Shown piece by piece: positions 51,680 to 64,000 of a stretch of 64,000 nt of DNA (position 1 is the first letter of the stretch; every line of letters begins with the position of its first letter). The stretch lies in assembly GCA_019055375.1 (NCBI GenBank), contig JAHQIW010007058.1, positions 1-64,000 on the forward strand, read 5' to 3'. The notes beneath the pieces are model-generated. The model ran no database searches, was not told the origin of the DNA, and saw only the letters and a program-made list of their open reading frames with translations. Origin of the DNA: Parelaphostrongylus tenuis (taxonomy: Eukaryota > Nematoda > Chromadorea > Rhabditida > Metastrongylidae). A program made the translations under genes and the position numbers.

Positions 51680-54249
51680 TTACTTAGAACCAAGAGCAGG
51701 GAAGGCATCAAGCGAGGCATCGAAACTTGGTGGAGCCTGCCCACGGCCACCACCACGTCCGCCTCGCCCGCCTCCACGACTGCCACCGCGTCCCCCTCTT
51801 GGCGGGCGATCACCACGAAAAGCATCGCCTCGCTCTCCACGAAAACCGCGATTTGGCTCCGCAAACTGAATATCGATATGGACGACTTTTTCGCGAGGCT
51901 CACGACGAATTATTGACACTTCTTCCTCTTCTTTGTCTGGAAGCACTTCCTTCTGCAGTTTAACCAGCTTTCCAAGATTTTTCTCTTCACCTTCTCCGGC
52001 CTTACGTACATTGAACTTCGGAGCTTCCTTCTTAAACAACTTCACATCTGTTTAGAATCAAGAATCTTCTATTACCATCAAGCTAATATAAAAACTAACC
52101 TTCCGAGAACCATAGAACTCTTTCAGAGTCTTTTGTGTATCAATCTCGACGGATTCCATAGGAAGATCGTCAACTGCTACCTCTCGTGGTGCCTCAGGCT
52201 CATCAACCGCTGGCAACGGTTCTGTTTCACCAGCAAGTTCGTCCTGAAGTTTTCAAGCATTCATCAATTGGAATAAAAACACAATCCTCTGATTTTTCTG
52301 GTGTGATTCACACGCACCATATTTCTCAGCCTACTCTGCAGCACTTTAGCTACTACGGTATCAGAATTAACCAAACTCATGAAACATGTCACGTAACCGG
52401 ACAAAGAAATCTCCGCATCGAACTCGAATGAAGACAAGAAAACCCTTCCTATTAATAACATTTGAGGGATGAGGATGGGGTCAAAAGACCCTCCTACTTG
52501 AGTGTTCTCGACTGCGCAAAATAGTTTAAACTATTCTATTAATACGAGCATCACATAGCTCTACTGTTATGTGAGATTTCAACGAATTATCGTGGTTCCC
52601 TTTGGACCTGTTAACATTGAAACCTTCTGGAAGATTGAGATTTCAAACCACTGCCTTGAGCGCGGCCATGCGCTTCCTTTCGCGCTCTATGAGCAGAAAT
52701 ACTAAGACATACCTTATCATCACCCCAGTTGCCACGTCCATATCCCTCCTTTTTCTCGACTCCACGCACTCCTGCACGAACTGAACCACTTTGACGATCG
52801 AACTGACGTCCACCTCGCATGCCTCTACGCCCTCTTCGCTCTCCGTTGAAAAGACCACGTCCGCTACGACCACGACGCTCTCCTTAAACTTCGGAATAGG
52901 TGGGGAAACTGCGTGAATTTTGAGCCTTTCGCATACCATTGAACTCTATGACTGGAGAGTCGCTCGTAATCTCATCCACCTTCTCTTGGGAGTCTTTCGT
53001 GGTGGGTTCAGAAAATACGTTTAGGTTTCCACCGCGACCTCGGCTGAAAGACAATTGACTCAGTAACACTTGATATGATATGTAATCGCTTTGCTTATCC
53101 AATGGCATAACGAATACTAATGACTAGAGATGTGCAGTATTCATATATGCCTAGGAATTCGAAGTGGCCTTCAACCAAGTAATCATTCGGTAGAAAATGT
53201 TCTCATTTTTACGATGTAACAAAAGGCATTCAAAAAACCTCTTATTAACAAAATTTTCCAAGATGGCGAAATAGCCTTTTCTTCACTGCGCAACCAGTAT
53301 TCACAAAACTAATAAACGTAAGCCCTAGATTTTCAAATGCGATCACGCCGTTGCTAACAATAAGACTGAAATAAGGAAAAAAAGAAGAAACGAAGAACAT
53401 ACAAAGGGGCACCACGCCCACGCACTCCTCCGCGCGAACCACGCGTACCACGAGACTCGCCAAAACGTTCGGCAAAATCCCCTTCTTGACGAGGAGGACG
53501 CGGAGCTCCTCCTCCACGTCCACGTCCTCGACCACCACGTCCACCACGCTCTCCACCATTAGGCTTCGCATTCTCTTTCCCTAAAGTACATATGCAATGT
53601 ACGAAGATGTGCATAAGATACAGGTGTGTGTATGTAGAAACAAGAAAATTAAAGCGAGGTAGATCAGAGAGACAGATACGGAGAATAAGACGAGGTGGAT
53701 GTGGAGGAAACTATGAGATAAGTGGGAATGACGAATACACAGTAAGACCACAATTCCAACGTAATCTCGGGGGAACATTGAGCCATGTAACAGACAATTA
53801 GATAATTATAGAAATTAGCTGCATGATCTCATCAAAAATCCACGATTAGCCCATTCTCTAATGACTGATTTGACCACTGAACAAAAATCTGTCCATCAAA
53901 AACCTGATGAGGATACTTGAAACAACGGAGAAAACGTTAAACTAAACAAATCACTTATGGTCAAGCAGCTTGTCCTTAAGTAGGTTGACTACTTCACTAC
54001 TTATCCATAATATTTGCAGTAAAGGGGTCAGTATGGAAAAGAATTTCAAGTTGAAATAGAACTAAAAAAGAACCAAAAAAGTAAGAGATACACGATTAAG
54101 AAATTTGAAAAACTCACCCGCCGGCTTAGCTGTTTCCTTTGGTGTTGCAGCGATTTGCTTCGCAAGTTTGTCGGCCTTTTTCTGTGCGGCAGCTTTTTCG
54201 GCCTCAAGTTGAGCGACTCGACTGATCAATTCTTGAGGATCATCAAACT
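51680..54249 (-). CDS. vig-1: VIG-1 / SERBP1 (HABP4) family RGG-box protein
   Basis: Reverse-strand exons: 54249-54118, 53580-53403, 53043-52937, 52882-52713, 52243-52100, 52047-51680. The family binds ribosomes and RNA; Drosophila Vig and worm VIG-1 were found in RISC. Order seen: FDDPQELISRVAQLEAEKAA coiled coil, RGG box (GGERGGRGGRGRGRGGG), a second RG segment, the FDRQSGSVRAGV motif (SERBP1: FDRHSGSDRS), NWGDDK, an acidic linker, TLKEFYGSRK, the conserved PKFNVRKAGEGE, and a C-terminal RGG box ending FDASLDAFPALGSK. Phases agree except at 52100/52047, where CAG|AT leaves one base too few; AAG|TTG nine bases on would restore frame. One intron is only 54 nt. The first coding exon (start Met) was not found. 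Confidence 0.9.
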
Positions 54250-54489
54250 CTGAAATCATGTTATTAAGGTCTACTCAGCAGGCTGATTAGGTCAGCACCT
54301 AACCAGCTAGAAGCTAAATTTTCATATGCAAAGTACTCAGCTGGTGAAAAAGTAACTGCTGTCTCTACATTTAGAACTTGCAGCTCGCTATTGGAATATA
54401 TTCTTTAATGAATATAGTTAAGTTACATATCATTCTAATGCGCAGTTCTCGCTCTACATTTGGTTGCTGATGACGCGTTACTTACCGTC

Positions 54490-54760
54490 AATTCCTTACT
54501 TGTTTTACACCACGAAAAGGAGGCTAGATGGTGCGAAAGTAATTGCGTTTTCACACTAGTTCACAATGGGTCGTAAAGCAGCAGAGATAACTCGCAACAT
54601 CAACAGGGCATTTGGCTCAGGAATTGTTAGCGAATGTATAGTAAAGCGATGGTTCTAGAGGTTCTGTAAGGGAGACAAAAGCCCTGGGACGAGGAACGTG
54701 GTAGCCGGCTATGAGAAGCCGACAACAACCATCGAAGCTGGCCCTCTTATAAGCCTTATG
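54490..54760 (+). pseudogene. Mariner transposase, N-terminal relic
   Basis: TMGRKAAEITRNINRAFGSG, then IVSECIVKRWF, stop, RFCKGDKSPG match the N-terminal helix-turn-helix of mariner transposases (GRKAAE..RNIN.AFG...V..RTV.RWF.RF..GD). In-frame stops and no catalytic core. Confidence 0.8.
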
Positions 54761-56535
54761 GGCCCACACTACCAAAACCGCAACTACTTTTGCACCACCC
54801 AAATAATACTGAAATCGAGGGAATTTTGGCCGAATCTTTGCCAGAATATTCATGAACAACCATTACAGAACATTTCTATGCACTCAAAAATAGACAAGAG
54901 GAGAATCAGGAGCAAACTGACCATCATCATCGGACATAAAACCGAACTTGTTGGCCACATTACAACCGTACTCGACCATGACTGCTTGATGTCGGCGCTG
55001 ATCTATCGAACACACTCACGAAGCTTTCGTCGTCGGATCCTCTCTTCGGATGTATCAGAGACGGATGAAGTCCATACCTCACGAGCACCCTAAACACGAA
55101 GCCTCAGCCTCGGATGTCTTTGAGGTCGCGGTACGCTAAGACCGGGAAGAAAAGGCACAAAGAAATGGAAAGGAGGAGATGAAGAGAGAATGAAAGGAGG
55201 AAAGTAGGAATGAAAGAAGGAATGAACGGATGAATGGAGGAAGAGGAAGTGCATGAAGCCGGAGAGCAGCATTGACACAGCGGCACACTTTGCATTATTG
55301 AATGATTCGGCGCCGTTGCTTGAGAGTCGACGCGCAATCGGTGGGTCCTGACTGGAATATTACATCACCCGCCAGTTTCGAAGTGCGCCGTGGTGCTGGC
55401 CGGTCACCTCTTTGTTCACGGACTGTCTTGTTTACTGCTTGTTTACTGATTTGTTTGCTGGTTTGTCTATTGTTGTTTACTAGTGCTACTGTATGTACAT
55501 TGGCAGTGACTTACACTCCGGGATAAAGGTTGAAGCTGTCGGCGTTGATCTATCCCCAAGAGGCGCCACGCATTGGGTTCCATTCGTAGCGTTGTTTGAT
55601 GGGTGGATGCATATCTGACCTTTACAACGACTCGCGGTGGTCTCCCGCTGTACCGAGTCAGTGCTGATTATCCTCCCAGAGAAGTCGGGCTAGTCGGAAT
55701 TTATCGACCCCGGAAGAGTGGATGGTTTGGTGAGCCATTAGTGCGAGATCGAACCAGGGATCGTGTGTGCGATGCACAGCACCTCTAAGCCCTGCGCCAC
55801 ACGCCCCTTCATGCTCGAGATATGGAATCGAAGGGAGTTTAACGAGCAGATGAAGGTTTTTCAAACGTAGTTTTGTTGTACCTCTGTTGAGATTTCTGAC
55901 ATTGTTGTGATCTGTCGGCTGCCAGAGGACTTTCTAATGCATGGTTTTCTTGAAATCCAAAGATGTTGGGTGATGTAGGAGGGAAATTTGGACTTCGGAC
56001 AAGATTTGAAACTAGCACTAACCTCTTCCGATAACGCTCGCTAAGCTACTGCGCTCTCGGGACTCATCTTCTGCTATCACTCCTTCTGCGATACATGAAT
56101 TTCTTGCTGTTTTTCTGTGTTTGTTTGTTTTTTTTCCCTCGGAATGCCCTTCTTTGTGGCTCAGCACATCGGAGTTTCTCGTGTCAGACCTTCTTGTCAA
56201 GAACGTAGATGTATTCCTTTTTCTATTCGAAATTCGAAGATATCAGTTGCGGCTATTGATTTGAGAAGCGTCGTAATCAATTTGGCAGTTTTTTATTTCA
56301 TTGTAACGTCAAGTTTTTTTTTCAGCTTACTCGACGAAGAACTGTGACCTTTTCCTAGGGCAACTATATCGCGATGATTCTCGATGAGGTGAATAAATCG
56401 CGGCAAATGATGCTGAAAAATAGGTGGGTTTCCCTGTTTCGACGTGTTTTCTACGCTTTTTATACATTTGTTTATTGTTAGTTTACTGCTTACTTGTACA
56501 GTACGCCATATATTACCTCAGGGAAATCAGTGAGT
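54761..56535. other. Stretch upstream of vig-1
   Basis: Where the vig-1 promoter and first exon should lie. Contains purine-rich low-complexity DNA (55140-55250, AAGGAGG and GAATGA units), a reversed SINE at 55545-55815, and possible plus-strand exon 56355-56421 (MILDEVNKSRQMMLKN, flanked by TTTTCCTAG and AG|GTGGGT) that I cannot tie to a gene. Confidence 0.35.
55545..55815 (-). repeat. SINE family 1, reversed
   Basis: TATCTGACCTTTACAACGAC, GTCAGTGCTGATTATCCTCC, ATGGTTTGGTGAGCC and the head GCGCCACACGCCCC at the right end. Confidence 0.75.
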
Positions 56536-57035
56536 TTTATACCTTTATTTCGAGTGCTTTGTTAAGACCACGCCCAAATTTTCAATCGATCCTTTCATTA
56601 TTATTTGAGCCAACTTGTCATGTGTCTGGTAAGGGCTCTTGTACAGCCCGATCACACGTGTTTCGTCCTTACAGACTCGTCAGTCGGACAGAACCCGTCG
56701 TCTTTCGATATTTTTTATAGTCAGTTCTCTCGGGAGCCCAGCTCTCCCTCAGAGAGTTATCGAAGACGAACGTTTTGCACTCTAGTTAAGTGAAAATGTA
56801 GAAAACTCTGTGTTAGGTGAAAATTTCACTTGACATAGAGTGTAAAACGTTCGTCTTCGATCTCTCTCTGTAGGGAGAGCTGGGCTCGCGAGAGAACTGA
56901 CTATAAAAAGATCGAAAGACTACGGGTTCTGCCCGACTAACGAGCCTCTAAGGACGAAACACGTGTGATCGGGCTGTACAAGAGCCCTTACCAGACCACA
57001 TGACAAGTTGGCTCAAGTAATAATGGAACAATCAG
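56536..57035. repeat. Fold-back MITE, best copy of the CACGTG family
   Basis: Arms of about 205 bp (56585-56790 and 56826-57033) are highly similar inverted copies: AGCCAACTTGTCATGTG, AAGGGCTCTTGTACAGCCCG, ATCACACGTGTTTCGTCCTT, TATAGTCAGTTCTCTCG on one side and their complements on the other. A 45-bp outer segment with TTTATTTCGAGTGCTTTG is present only on the left. The transcript would form one long hairpin. Confidence 0.85.
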
Positions 57036-57710
57036 TGAGTTTTCTCTAATGAGCGATAAAAAGCTTCTTTACTATTTGTTGAGACTTTGAGCTAGCTTTT
57101 AGCCTTGTCAAGCAAGTTAAGAAATATAGACCTGAAGTCTTTGTTTCTATGCAAACTAGTTATAGCAGGCTCTAGTAGGCAAAGAAAAGAAGACCATAGA
57201 GATCGATATATTTGCTCTTTTTTATCCTGTTTTGTTTCTAATGTTTGGTGTTGTGAGAAAATTGACGCGGAGAATTTATCAAAAATACTCTTAGAAGTTG
57301 TTAGAATGTTTGCGAATTTCTAGTCAAGCATGTGTTTAGCCATTCGGAACGGCGTGTATTATAAGAGATGCACGGTTTTTCGAGGGCATTTTTCACTAGG
57401 AGAAACTTTTTCCTCGGACTTCTAGGAACTGCTGCAAGGCTTGGATCTTGGCGATTTCATTGATGTATTTGATTTCTGAAAGGCCCTTTGCTTTACTTTG
57501 TTTGCTCGGCAGAGATGTGTGATTGGCTTCTTAAAGGCTTTCAGTAGTCATTCGATAGTCCATAACCTTACGACTCTGAAGCTGCAGGTGGTTTTGAGAA
57601 GTCTTCGTAGAAAGCCGGAAGGACGAAAAGCATGCTGCTCTTTGCACTCAGAGTTTTCTTTGTCAATAAGAGTTATATATGCACAAAAAGCATATGACAT
57701 TCAAGAGAAG

Positions 57711-57808
57711 TTTATGGAGAATCAGAGTAACACGAGAAACCTAAGCTTCTCTCAACGCGGAGGAAAGAACTCTAATCAAAATGAAACTCGTTTAAAGCTT
57801 GCGAATGA
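57711..57808 (+). repeat. 98-bp exact direct repeat, copy 1
   Basis: TTTATGGAGAATCAGAGTAA to AAAGCTTGCGAATGA; an identical copy is at 58322-58419, 611 bases on. Confidence 0.9.
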
Positions 57809-58321
57809 CGCTGTGCTATCGACCGACCTTGAAATGGTTACTTTTTAATAATAAATTCATGGGCTGAGAATGACTGGCATTATCGGGTGTGAATATTATA
57901 TCCTAAATTCTCATTCTGAGCGATTAATTTTTTTGAATGTGCGATCTTGACATGGTAGGATTAGAGATGATGAATCGCTGCAAGTGGTTCACTACCTGTG
58001 AACCTCTTTGGAGTTCCAGATAGACGTTCTCGCTTCGGAAAGCGCTTACCGAGTGGTCAGTGATACAGGCCATCAGGAGTCAAGCTGCTGGTTCTGCTCC
58101 TCTCCCAACCCTCACAACTAATCAATGAAAGTCTCCACGGAGCGCCTTAGCTCGAATTTCTTCGATATTGAGCATATTTATCTGACCTCATCCTTACAGA
58201 AAGCAAAGTCGTGAAGAAGCAGTCGAAATAACACGTGGAATTTTCGAAGACCTTTAATGTGGTGATGAATACCACGAAACAAATCAGATGCTAGAAATAC
58301 TGGTATCCGCACAAATACTGG

Positions 58322-58419
58322 TTTATGGAGAATCAGAGTAACACGAGAAACCTAAGCTTCTCTCAACGCGGAGGAAAGAACTCTAATCAAAATGAAACTC
58401 GTTTAAAGCTTGCGAATGA
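58322..58419 (+). repeat. 98-bp exact direct repeat, copy 2
   Basis: No difference seen from copy 1 although the surroundings are unrelated: copy 2 follows a family 2 SINE body at 58040-58320. Confidence 0.9.
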
Positions 58420-58482
58420 TGGCTGTTCATGCAAAATAGAATTAAAATTCTGTTGGTGAAATGCCCCAATTATATTGTAATT

Positions 58483-59020
58483 TTAACCCTTTGCAAACGG
58501 TGAAGTGCATTTTGAAATTCGACTTTCACAAGGTTTTTTTTTGCCGGACAGAACTTTCTTCGCTAAAGTTGTAGTAATCATTCCAAGGCTCAAATCTCGT
58601 TAATTTGAAGGTTGTGCTTGGTTTGTGATAAGGCCTTAATGCGCCTTAGGTGCGAAGATAAAATTTTATTTTGAACTCGAATTGCTTTGTTTTCACGGCT
58701 ACGGTCTGATAGATCCTCATTAGACTTTGCTAATACTCATTCAGTTGCAGTGACCTCGTTAATTCCGTAATTATATTTGTTTTATAGGGAGGTTTTCATA
58801 GTGCGTTATTGGGGCAAAAAGAAAATTACGTTTCGCAGTCAGAGCTTTCTTAGCACATAACTTTTATATATGCACAAAAAGTAATAGAAATCTATGTGGT
58901 ATTAAAGTAATGCAAAAAGTGTTGAATTACTCTTCAAAAAGAAAGAAAAGATCCCTACTCAGTAACGGAAATCGCGCGCCACTTGCGAAAAACGACCAGC
59001 TGCCGTTTGCAAAGGGTTAA
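58483..59020. mobile_element. PiggyBac-like MITE, 538 bp
   Basis: TTAACCCTTTGCAAACGG at the left and CCGTTTGCAAAGGGTTAA at the right: TTAA duplication and perfect 14-bp inverted ends starting CCCTTT. The interior contains copies of the dispersed GTAAAATTACGTTT repeat and no transposase frame. Confidence 0.75.
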
Positions 59021-60326
59021 AGAGATTCTAGAGAACCATTCTATATGTGGACGTCTTAGCAACATCGATGAAAGGGTTGGTTTTCAGTTTTGGCACACTG
59101 TAGGAAGTTTCGTCTTAATGATGTCCCCATAGCGACATCCGTAGTTATTGTACTCTATCCGACTTCCTCCCCTCATTACAGTCCTATCAAGGAGTTTGTT
59201 ACCCATTCGATAGTGTGCACCTGAAGTTCCTCCTTTTTTAGTGCAGCCCAGATATTCTTTTGACTCTCGTACTAGATTAACATGGCTGCATTTTTTGTGA
59301 ATACTAAGTAGAGTACATGTTTTCAAACCACTTAGTGTCAGCTTCAGTTTCGAGTGATATAAATATTCATGGTCATTTTGGTCGTCAATCCTATGGAGAA
59401 AGCGTATCTTGTTTTGAACATAACTATAGATTAGGGACCTTTTCCGCCGGACAAATTATCTCAGTAGACTTCAAATACTCAATCGATAACTTGGGAAACG
59501 GTGATTTCAATACTGTGACTGGTTTCTGAAGAGGTCTGCGCAGTGCGCTGTACCAGCGAAGAGGGAATTGAGTTTCACTTCTGCTGTGTAGCTTGGGTTT
59601 TGACTAGACTTTTGATAGTCATTCAGTAGCTTAATGATTCGATTTGATCGGTGATTCTGATACTAAGCCTGCTTTATCGAAAGACCTTCTTAGTGTGTTG
59701 TAGCAGCGAGGAAAAGGTTACATTTCGCATCCGGAATAGTTTCCCCGTCGCGCGAAGTTCACAGCGGATTTGTCGTCATCATTATAGTGAAGTGCAGAAA
59801 TTTTTGTTTTCTCGAATCAGTTAACATTTAATACTTTTTAGTGAAATCCAATTCTTAACCCATTATCTGCAACAATATACAATATAAAATTCAGGTACAG
59901 TTACAATCCTTAGTCAAGATCCAAACGCTCACAGGGAATGGATTTCTGATGAGCAGTATTGAAATCCTAAATAAAGATGCTTTTCCATGCATTAGCTGCA
60001 CCTCGTGGTATTTGGGTAGCATGGTCTCGAGCATATCGAAATATTCATTATTTGTCAACTTTCCATGCGTTTATTGTTCGAACGCAGTGATTGTTCGCAC
60101 GCACTCTTTGTAGATTCTCCAGGCGTTCATCAAGTAAGCATATATTCTTCATGAACTTCTGGAGAGTCCACAAAGGTCGTGTTTCTCAGTCAGCGTTCTT
60201 CTGGCTGGTATAGGTATCCGTTTACTTCGTAGTTAATTGCCTAACACCTTTTATGCATAGCCCGTAGAATTCAATGGATCGTTACACAAGAGCACTTCGT
60301 TGTCTAAAACATCTGCCAGTTGTTCA

Positions 60327-60748
60327 TCAGATGGCACGGTCAGGGTGACTACACTTCCCTAAACCATTTACGAACAACGTTCCCGCCACCAAAGCACCTT
60401 GTTGTGATATGTCCGACTCACTATTCTCAGAACAACTCTCTGTGACGTGTACATTGTTGCTCTTATCTGATTTGTTAACGGCGTCCTCATCAACGCTACT
60501 TGTGATCAAGCCGCTTATCATGATTCCCCACTCTTCATCTTCAGGCATGAATCTGCCAAAATTCAAAACCTCGAAAGAAACGGGCAAGTGCGGAATGGAG
60601 ACGCTGAAGTTAGGCATGCGCACGCGCATACGCCGTCACCTTGGCTCGGCTGAAATGTTAGATCGAGTTTGCTAATATGTTTGTTCTCCGCACCTGCTAG
60701 GGGGCTGTCAGAACAGGTCTTTGGAGAGAATGTGCAAGCAACTTCCAT
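60327..60748 (-). CDS. Possible small gene or exons, unknown function
   Basis: A reverse-strand exon at 60552-60398 has good signals (TTTTGGCAG acceptor, CAACAAG|GTGCTT donor) and an acidic, protein-like sequence: FMPEDEEWGIMISGLITSSV, DEDAVNKSDKSNN, ESCSENSESDISQQ. An upstream ATG at 60748 opens MEVACTFSPKTCSDSPLAG, ending at a GCAG|GTGCGG donor. Reading straight through 60398 gives GALVAGTLFVNGLGKC to a stop at 60327. No family recognised; the opposite strand is also open, so this is tentative. Confidence 0.28.
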
Positions 60749-61731
60749 TTTATTTTCGTTCAGAACCTTTTATTCAGCATTTTTCCTTAAAGCATACTTC
60801 GTCTTACATTTTCTATGATAACCAGCTTCACAATGGTATGTGAAGAATTGAACCATCTAGACTTACAAATTTTTACAATTTTGCACAGTATACACCCTAA
60901 ACTTCTACGAAATGGTCTGCTTTTATTAACAACATCTACAATCCTATATATTATGCAATTGCATCGTAACAATTCCTCGAGTATATACTGACTAGCATTA
61001 CTCTTATTCAATATGGAATCAACATATTTTGTCAGCTAGATACAACAGCGAATCCATCACGTTCTCTGAGTATCAGGTTTTGGTTGTTTGGGAGGAGGAG
61101 ATGTGTGCAACTAACTTTAGCTGAAGCTGCGCATACTGAAGCAGTGATCAAAGCGCGAGTCCGCATGATTTACTAGTATTGAGAAAATGTGCCTTCTCGC
61201 ACATAGTTCTTTCGTAAGGTATGAATATCCGGCTCTTTCTCACATACATCAACTTAAAGAAAATAAAAAATAACTGATGCACTGAAAGATTTATCGATGC
61301 TCAAGAAGTAAGAGATGGTATGTGCATACCATAGAACATCGACTAGTAAAAGAAACGTGGAAATATTTCTAAAGCGTAGAAAAAACCCTAATCATTTGAC
61401 GAAAATCCCGTGGCACTTGCGAATTACGTTACGCGCAGTGTTGCAACTGTGGTTCCCAAAGGGTTCTTAAAATGAGATCTCTGGGCTGGAGTAAGTGAGA
61501 CATCCCTTTTTATATAGTAATAAAGTCGTTTTTTTTTTTGGAAAAGAATGCAGATATTAGTAGTTTCATGTATCTCAGTTGACATTGCCTTTAATAACTA
61601 TTTCATTGGCCCCCTTGAAGAGGTTCATCACTTTGTAGAAGCTACTTAAAGAACAAGATAAGCTATCTTTGTAAATTTTGATTTTCATATTGTTTCAAGT
61701 TCTCGAAAACCCCTTCAATTTTAGCTCATCC

Positions 61732-61921
61732 ATGGTAAATCGTAACATTCGTGAGCCGCTTGCTGCACAATGTACTGACCAACGTAGTCTCAGTTTATAC
61801 ACAGCTGTGGAAACTCAGAATTATCCGACGAACTTCGTTCCCATCAATTCAAATTTGGAAACCCACTTATTGCTGTTTTTCCTCGCATAGCTACAGAAGA
61901 CACTGAACGATCGGTCGCTAA
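61732..61921 (+). CDS. Possible first exon of an unrecognised gene
   Basis: ATG at 61732 follows CAATTTTAG by seven bases, as at a trans-splice acceptor. The frame reads MVNRNIREPLAAQCTDQRSL, SLYTAVETQNYPTNFVPINS. With one added base in AAA at 61851-61853 it continues FGNPLIAVFPRIATEDTERS, VAK to a strong donor AA|GTGAGT. Without the correction it stops within 40 bases. A downstream exon starting at 62653 (after CTTTATAG) is in phase but unconvincing. Function unknown. Confidence 0.35.
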
Positions 61922-63465
61922 GTGAGTATCAAAAAGGTTTAAGGGGCCTGGATTACTCGGGCCTGCAAAGTTTTCCAATTTGATTTTGTAATACAAATGG
62001 TAAACTTGCTGTTTAGTCCAGATCATGTGACGTCTCTGTAGTGTTTCGTACGTTTGTATAGTCAGTTAACATATCCACCCAGTAATATTATCGTTCGTGT
62101 ATTCAGCCAAATATCGTTGATACACTTCCACCCCCTATTAAATGGCTAAGTCATACCACAGGTGGTAGTGTTTGTTTTAAATTCTGCTGAACTTCATGAA
62201 GTAGAGTTAAACGTACTCTCGGAGGTGATAGGAGGCAAGAGTATCTGTTAGGCGGAGTGCTTTCTCAATAGATCCATCAGGTCTGTAAATGTTGCTTCTA
62301 TATATGTACTAATAATTTGATTTAGATTACACTGCTAATTAACAGCTTAGTTTTGATGACTTAGCAGTTGTAGCATTGAGGTGTAATATGTTAGAATCTG
62401 GGAGCGTCAACTGATACTTTCAATTCTTCTGAGATTATCCTCTAATTTCTTAGTTCTTGCTTGCGCTTAGTATATATGGTTATGTGGTTTTCATCATATA
62501 AATAAAACAACAGATTTTACTATTTTTTTTTTACCATTGTTCCATTCCTTATGTGAAACACAGTGATTGTTAAATAGACGCGTGACAATCGTTTACATTC
62601 ATCAGTGGTTCCGGATCAAATGTTCTGTTTTTTCTTTATAGATTTTCATCAGTGCAACTACCAAATCGACTAATTTTGTCCCCTTTGCATTTGCTGAGAT
62701 GTTTCACATGTAATTTTTCTTGTTTTACATGATTAATCTCAATCTGAGATCAACTCTGTCCGATTTTGATCCGGAATTTTATTCTTATATACATTTGAAG
62801 GTAAAATCTACGATGATTGTGTTACTCTACTTCATAGGGTGTCTTCAGAGAATGATAGATGATCACTGTCGGTTTAGGTAATTAATTGATATTTGTCTGG
62901 ATCAAGTAACAATGCTTAGATAACAGTAGTCAATGAAAAATGGTTTACTATGACTTCGAATTTTTGGCGACTAAAACTAAAATCAACGATGACCTGTATG
63001 GACGAGACTTCAAAATAAAGCAAGGCAGAATGTGTAAGACACTAGTTTTAGAAGGAGAAAAATAATTCAGAATTGTAAGTTCTGATTGCAGTTGATGCTA
63101 CATTGTATTTTTTACAAGGAAAAGTTCAAAAAACCTGTAGATGTAAGAATTATAGCGTATTGTTAGAACGAGTCTGGTCCAACGTAGAGAACGTCCTAGA
63201 CGATGCATTCTTCAGACGCCAGATGTCTGAAAGTCCATTTGCATGTATGATGAGGAGGTTCTCTACGTTCAAATCTTTCCTTAAATGACAACAAAGGCAA
63301 TTTTGATAGACATTTTGATATGAGACTTGCTCTTATCACTAATCAGAAGTTGTATCATTGAAAGAAAAGGTGTTATTCTTTTGACACACCAATGAACAAC
63401 AACGTTGGTGAAATGGAGTACTGTAAAACGTGACATTCCATTATGAACAAAGGAACGACAGTACT
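61922..63465. other. AT-rich stretch before the KLF gene end
   Basis: Probably holds the KLF 3'UTR (on the minus strand) and intronic DNA of any gene starting at 61732. No repeats of the families described here and no strong exon seen. Confidence 0.35.
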
Positions 63466-63977
<512 letters not shown>

Positions 63978-64000
63978 TTAGAAACGAGAAACGCAGTAGA

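Larger units (their letters stand above)
57036..60326. other. Repeat-rich intergenic stretch
   Basis: Holds the duplicated 98-bp unit, a family 2 SINE (58040-58320), the MITE at 58483-59020 and several copies of the degenerate dispersed repeat (TTACAGCGC / TTACGTTTCGCA motifs at 57360-57480 and 59560-59780). No supportable gene. Confidence 0.45.

Noticed and set aside
54906..54955. Reverse ATG followed by SDDDGQFAPDSPLV as the vig-1 start exon
   Set aside because: It overlaps DNA following a mariner relic and has no donor in the required phase; left out rather than forced.

Overview
Nuclear DNA of a clade V nematode, most likely a strongylid (hookworm-like). The evidence is the set of best-matching genes (worm-type mrps-7, vti-1, vig-1 and KLF), small phase-consistent exons with TTTCAG-type acceptors, introns from 54 bp to almost 6 kb, a probable worm-style operon, and a dense load of tRNA-derived SINEs, mariner relics, fold-back MITEs and (TA)n tracts. 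Nothing looks bacterial or viral. Exon models were built by eye from reading frame, splice signals and remembered family sequences; no search was run.

Layout. 1-910: 3' end of a SNAPC3-like gene (+). 3140-10243: mitochondrial ribosomal protein uS7m (mrps-7, +). 10439-14249: SNARE vti-1 (+), only 195 bp after mrps-7. 14686-21818: TFIIIC subunit GTF3C5 (+), twelve exons including a 16-nt microexon. These last three form a plausible operon. 25192-37097: a beta-1,3-glucuronyltransferase (+) whose 5.9-kb last intron holds a large fold-back repeat and two antisense paralogous coding units, one of them decayed. 39119-42655: splicing-factor-family gene YJU2B/CCDC130 (+). 46380-48667: an unrecognised acidic coiled-coil gene (+). 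51680-54249: vig-1/SERBP1 RGG protein (-). 60327-60748 and 61732-61921: weakly supported exons. 63466-63873: last two exons of a KLF zinc-finger gene (-).

The genes are mostly housekeeping: snRNA and Pol III transcription (SNAPC3, GTF3C5), mitochondrial translation, vesicle fusion, proteoglycan linker synthesis, splicing, and ribosome or small-RNA binding. Space between and inside them is filled by at least three tRNA-derived SINE families (three copies of the main family have clear 11-13 bp target duplications), TTAA-flanked piggyBac-like MITEs, other fold-back elements and microsatellites. Several otherwise convincing genes need a single-base correction to stay in frame, often in short homopolymers, which suggests residual assembly indels or, less likely, gene decay.
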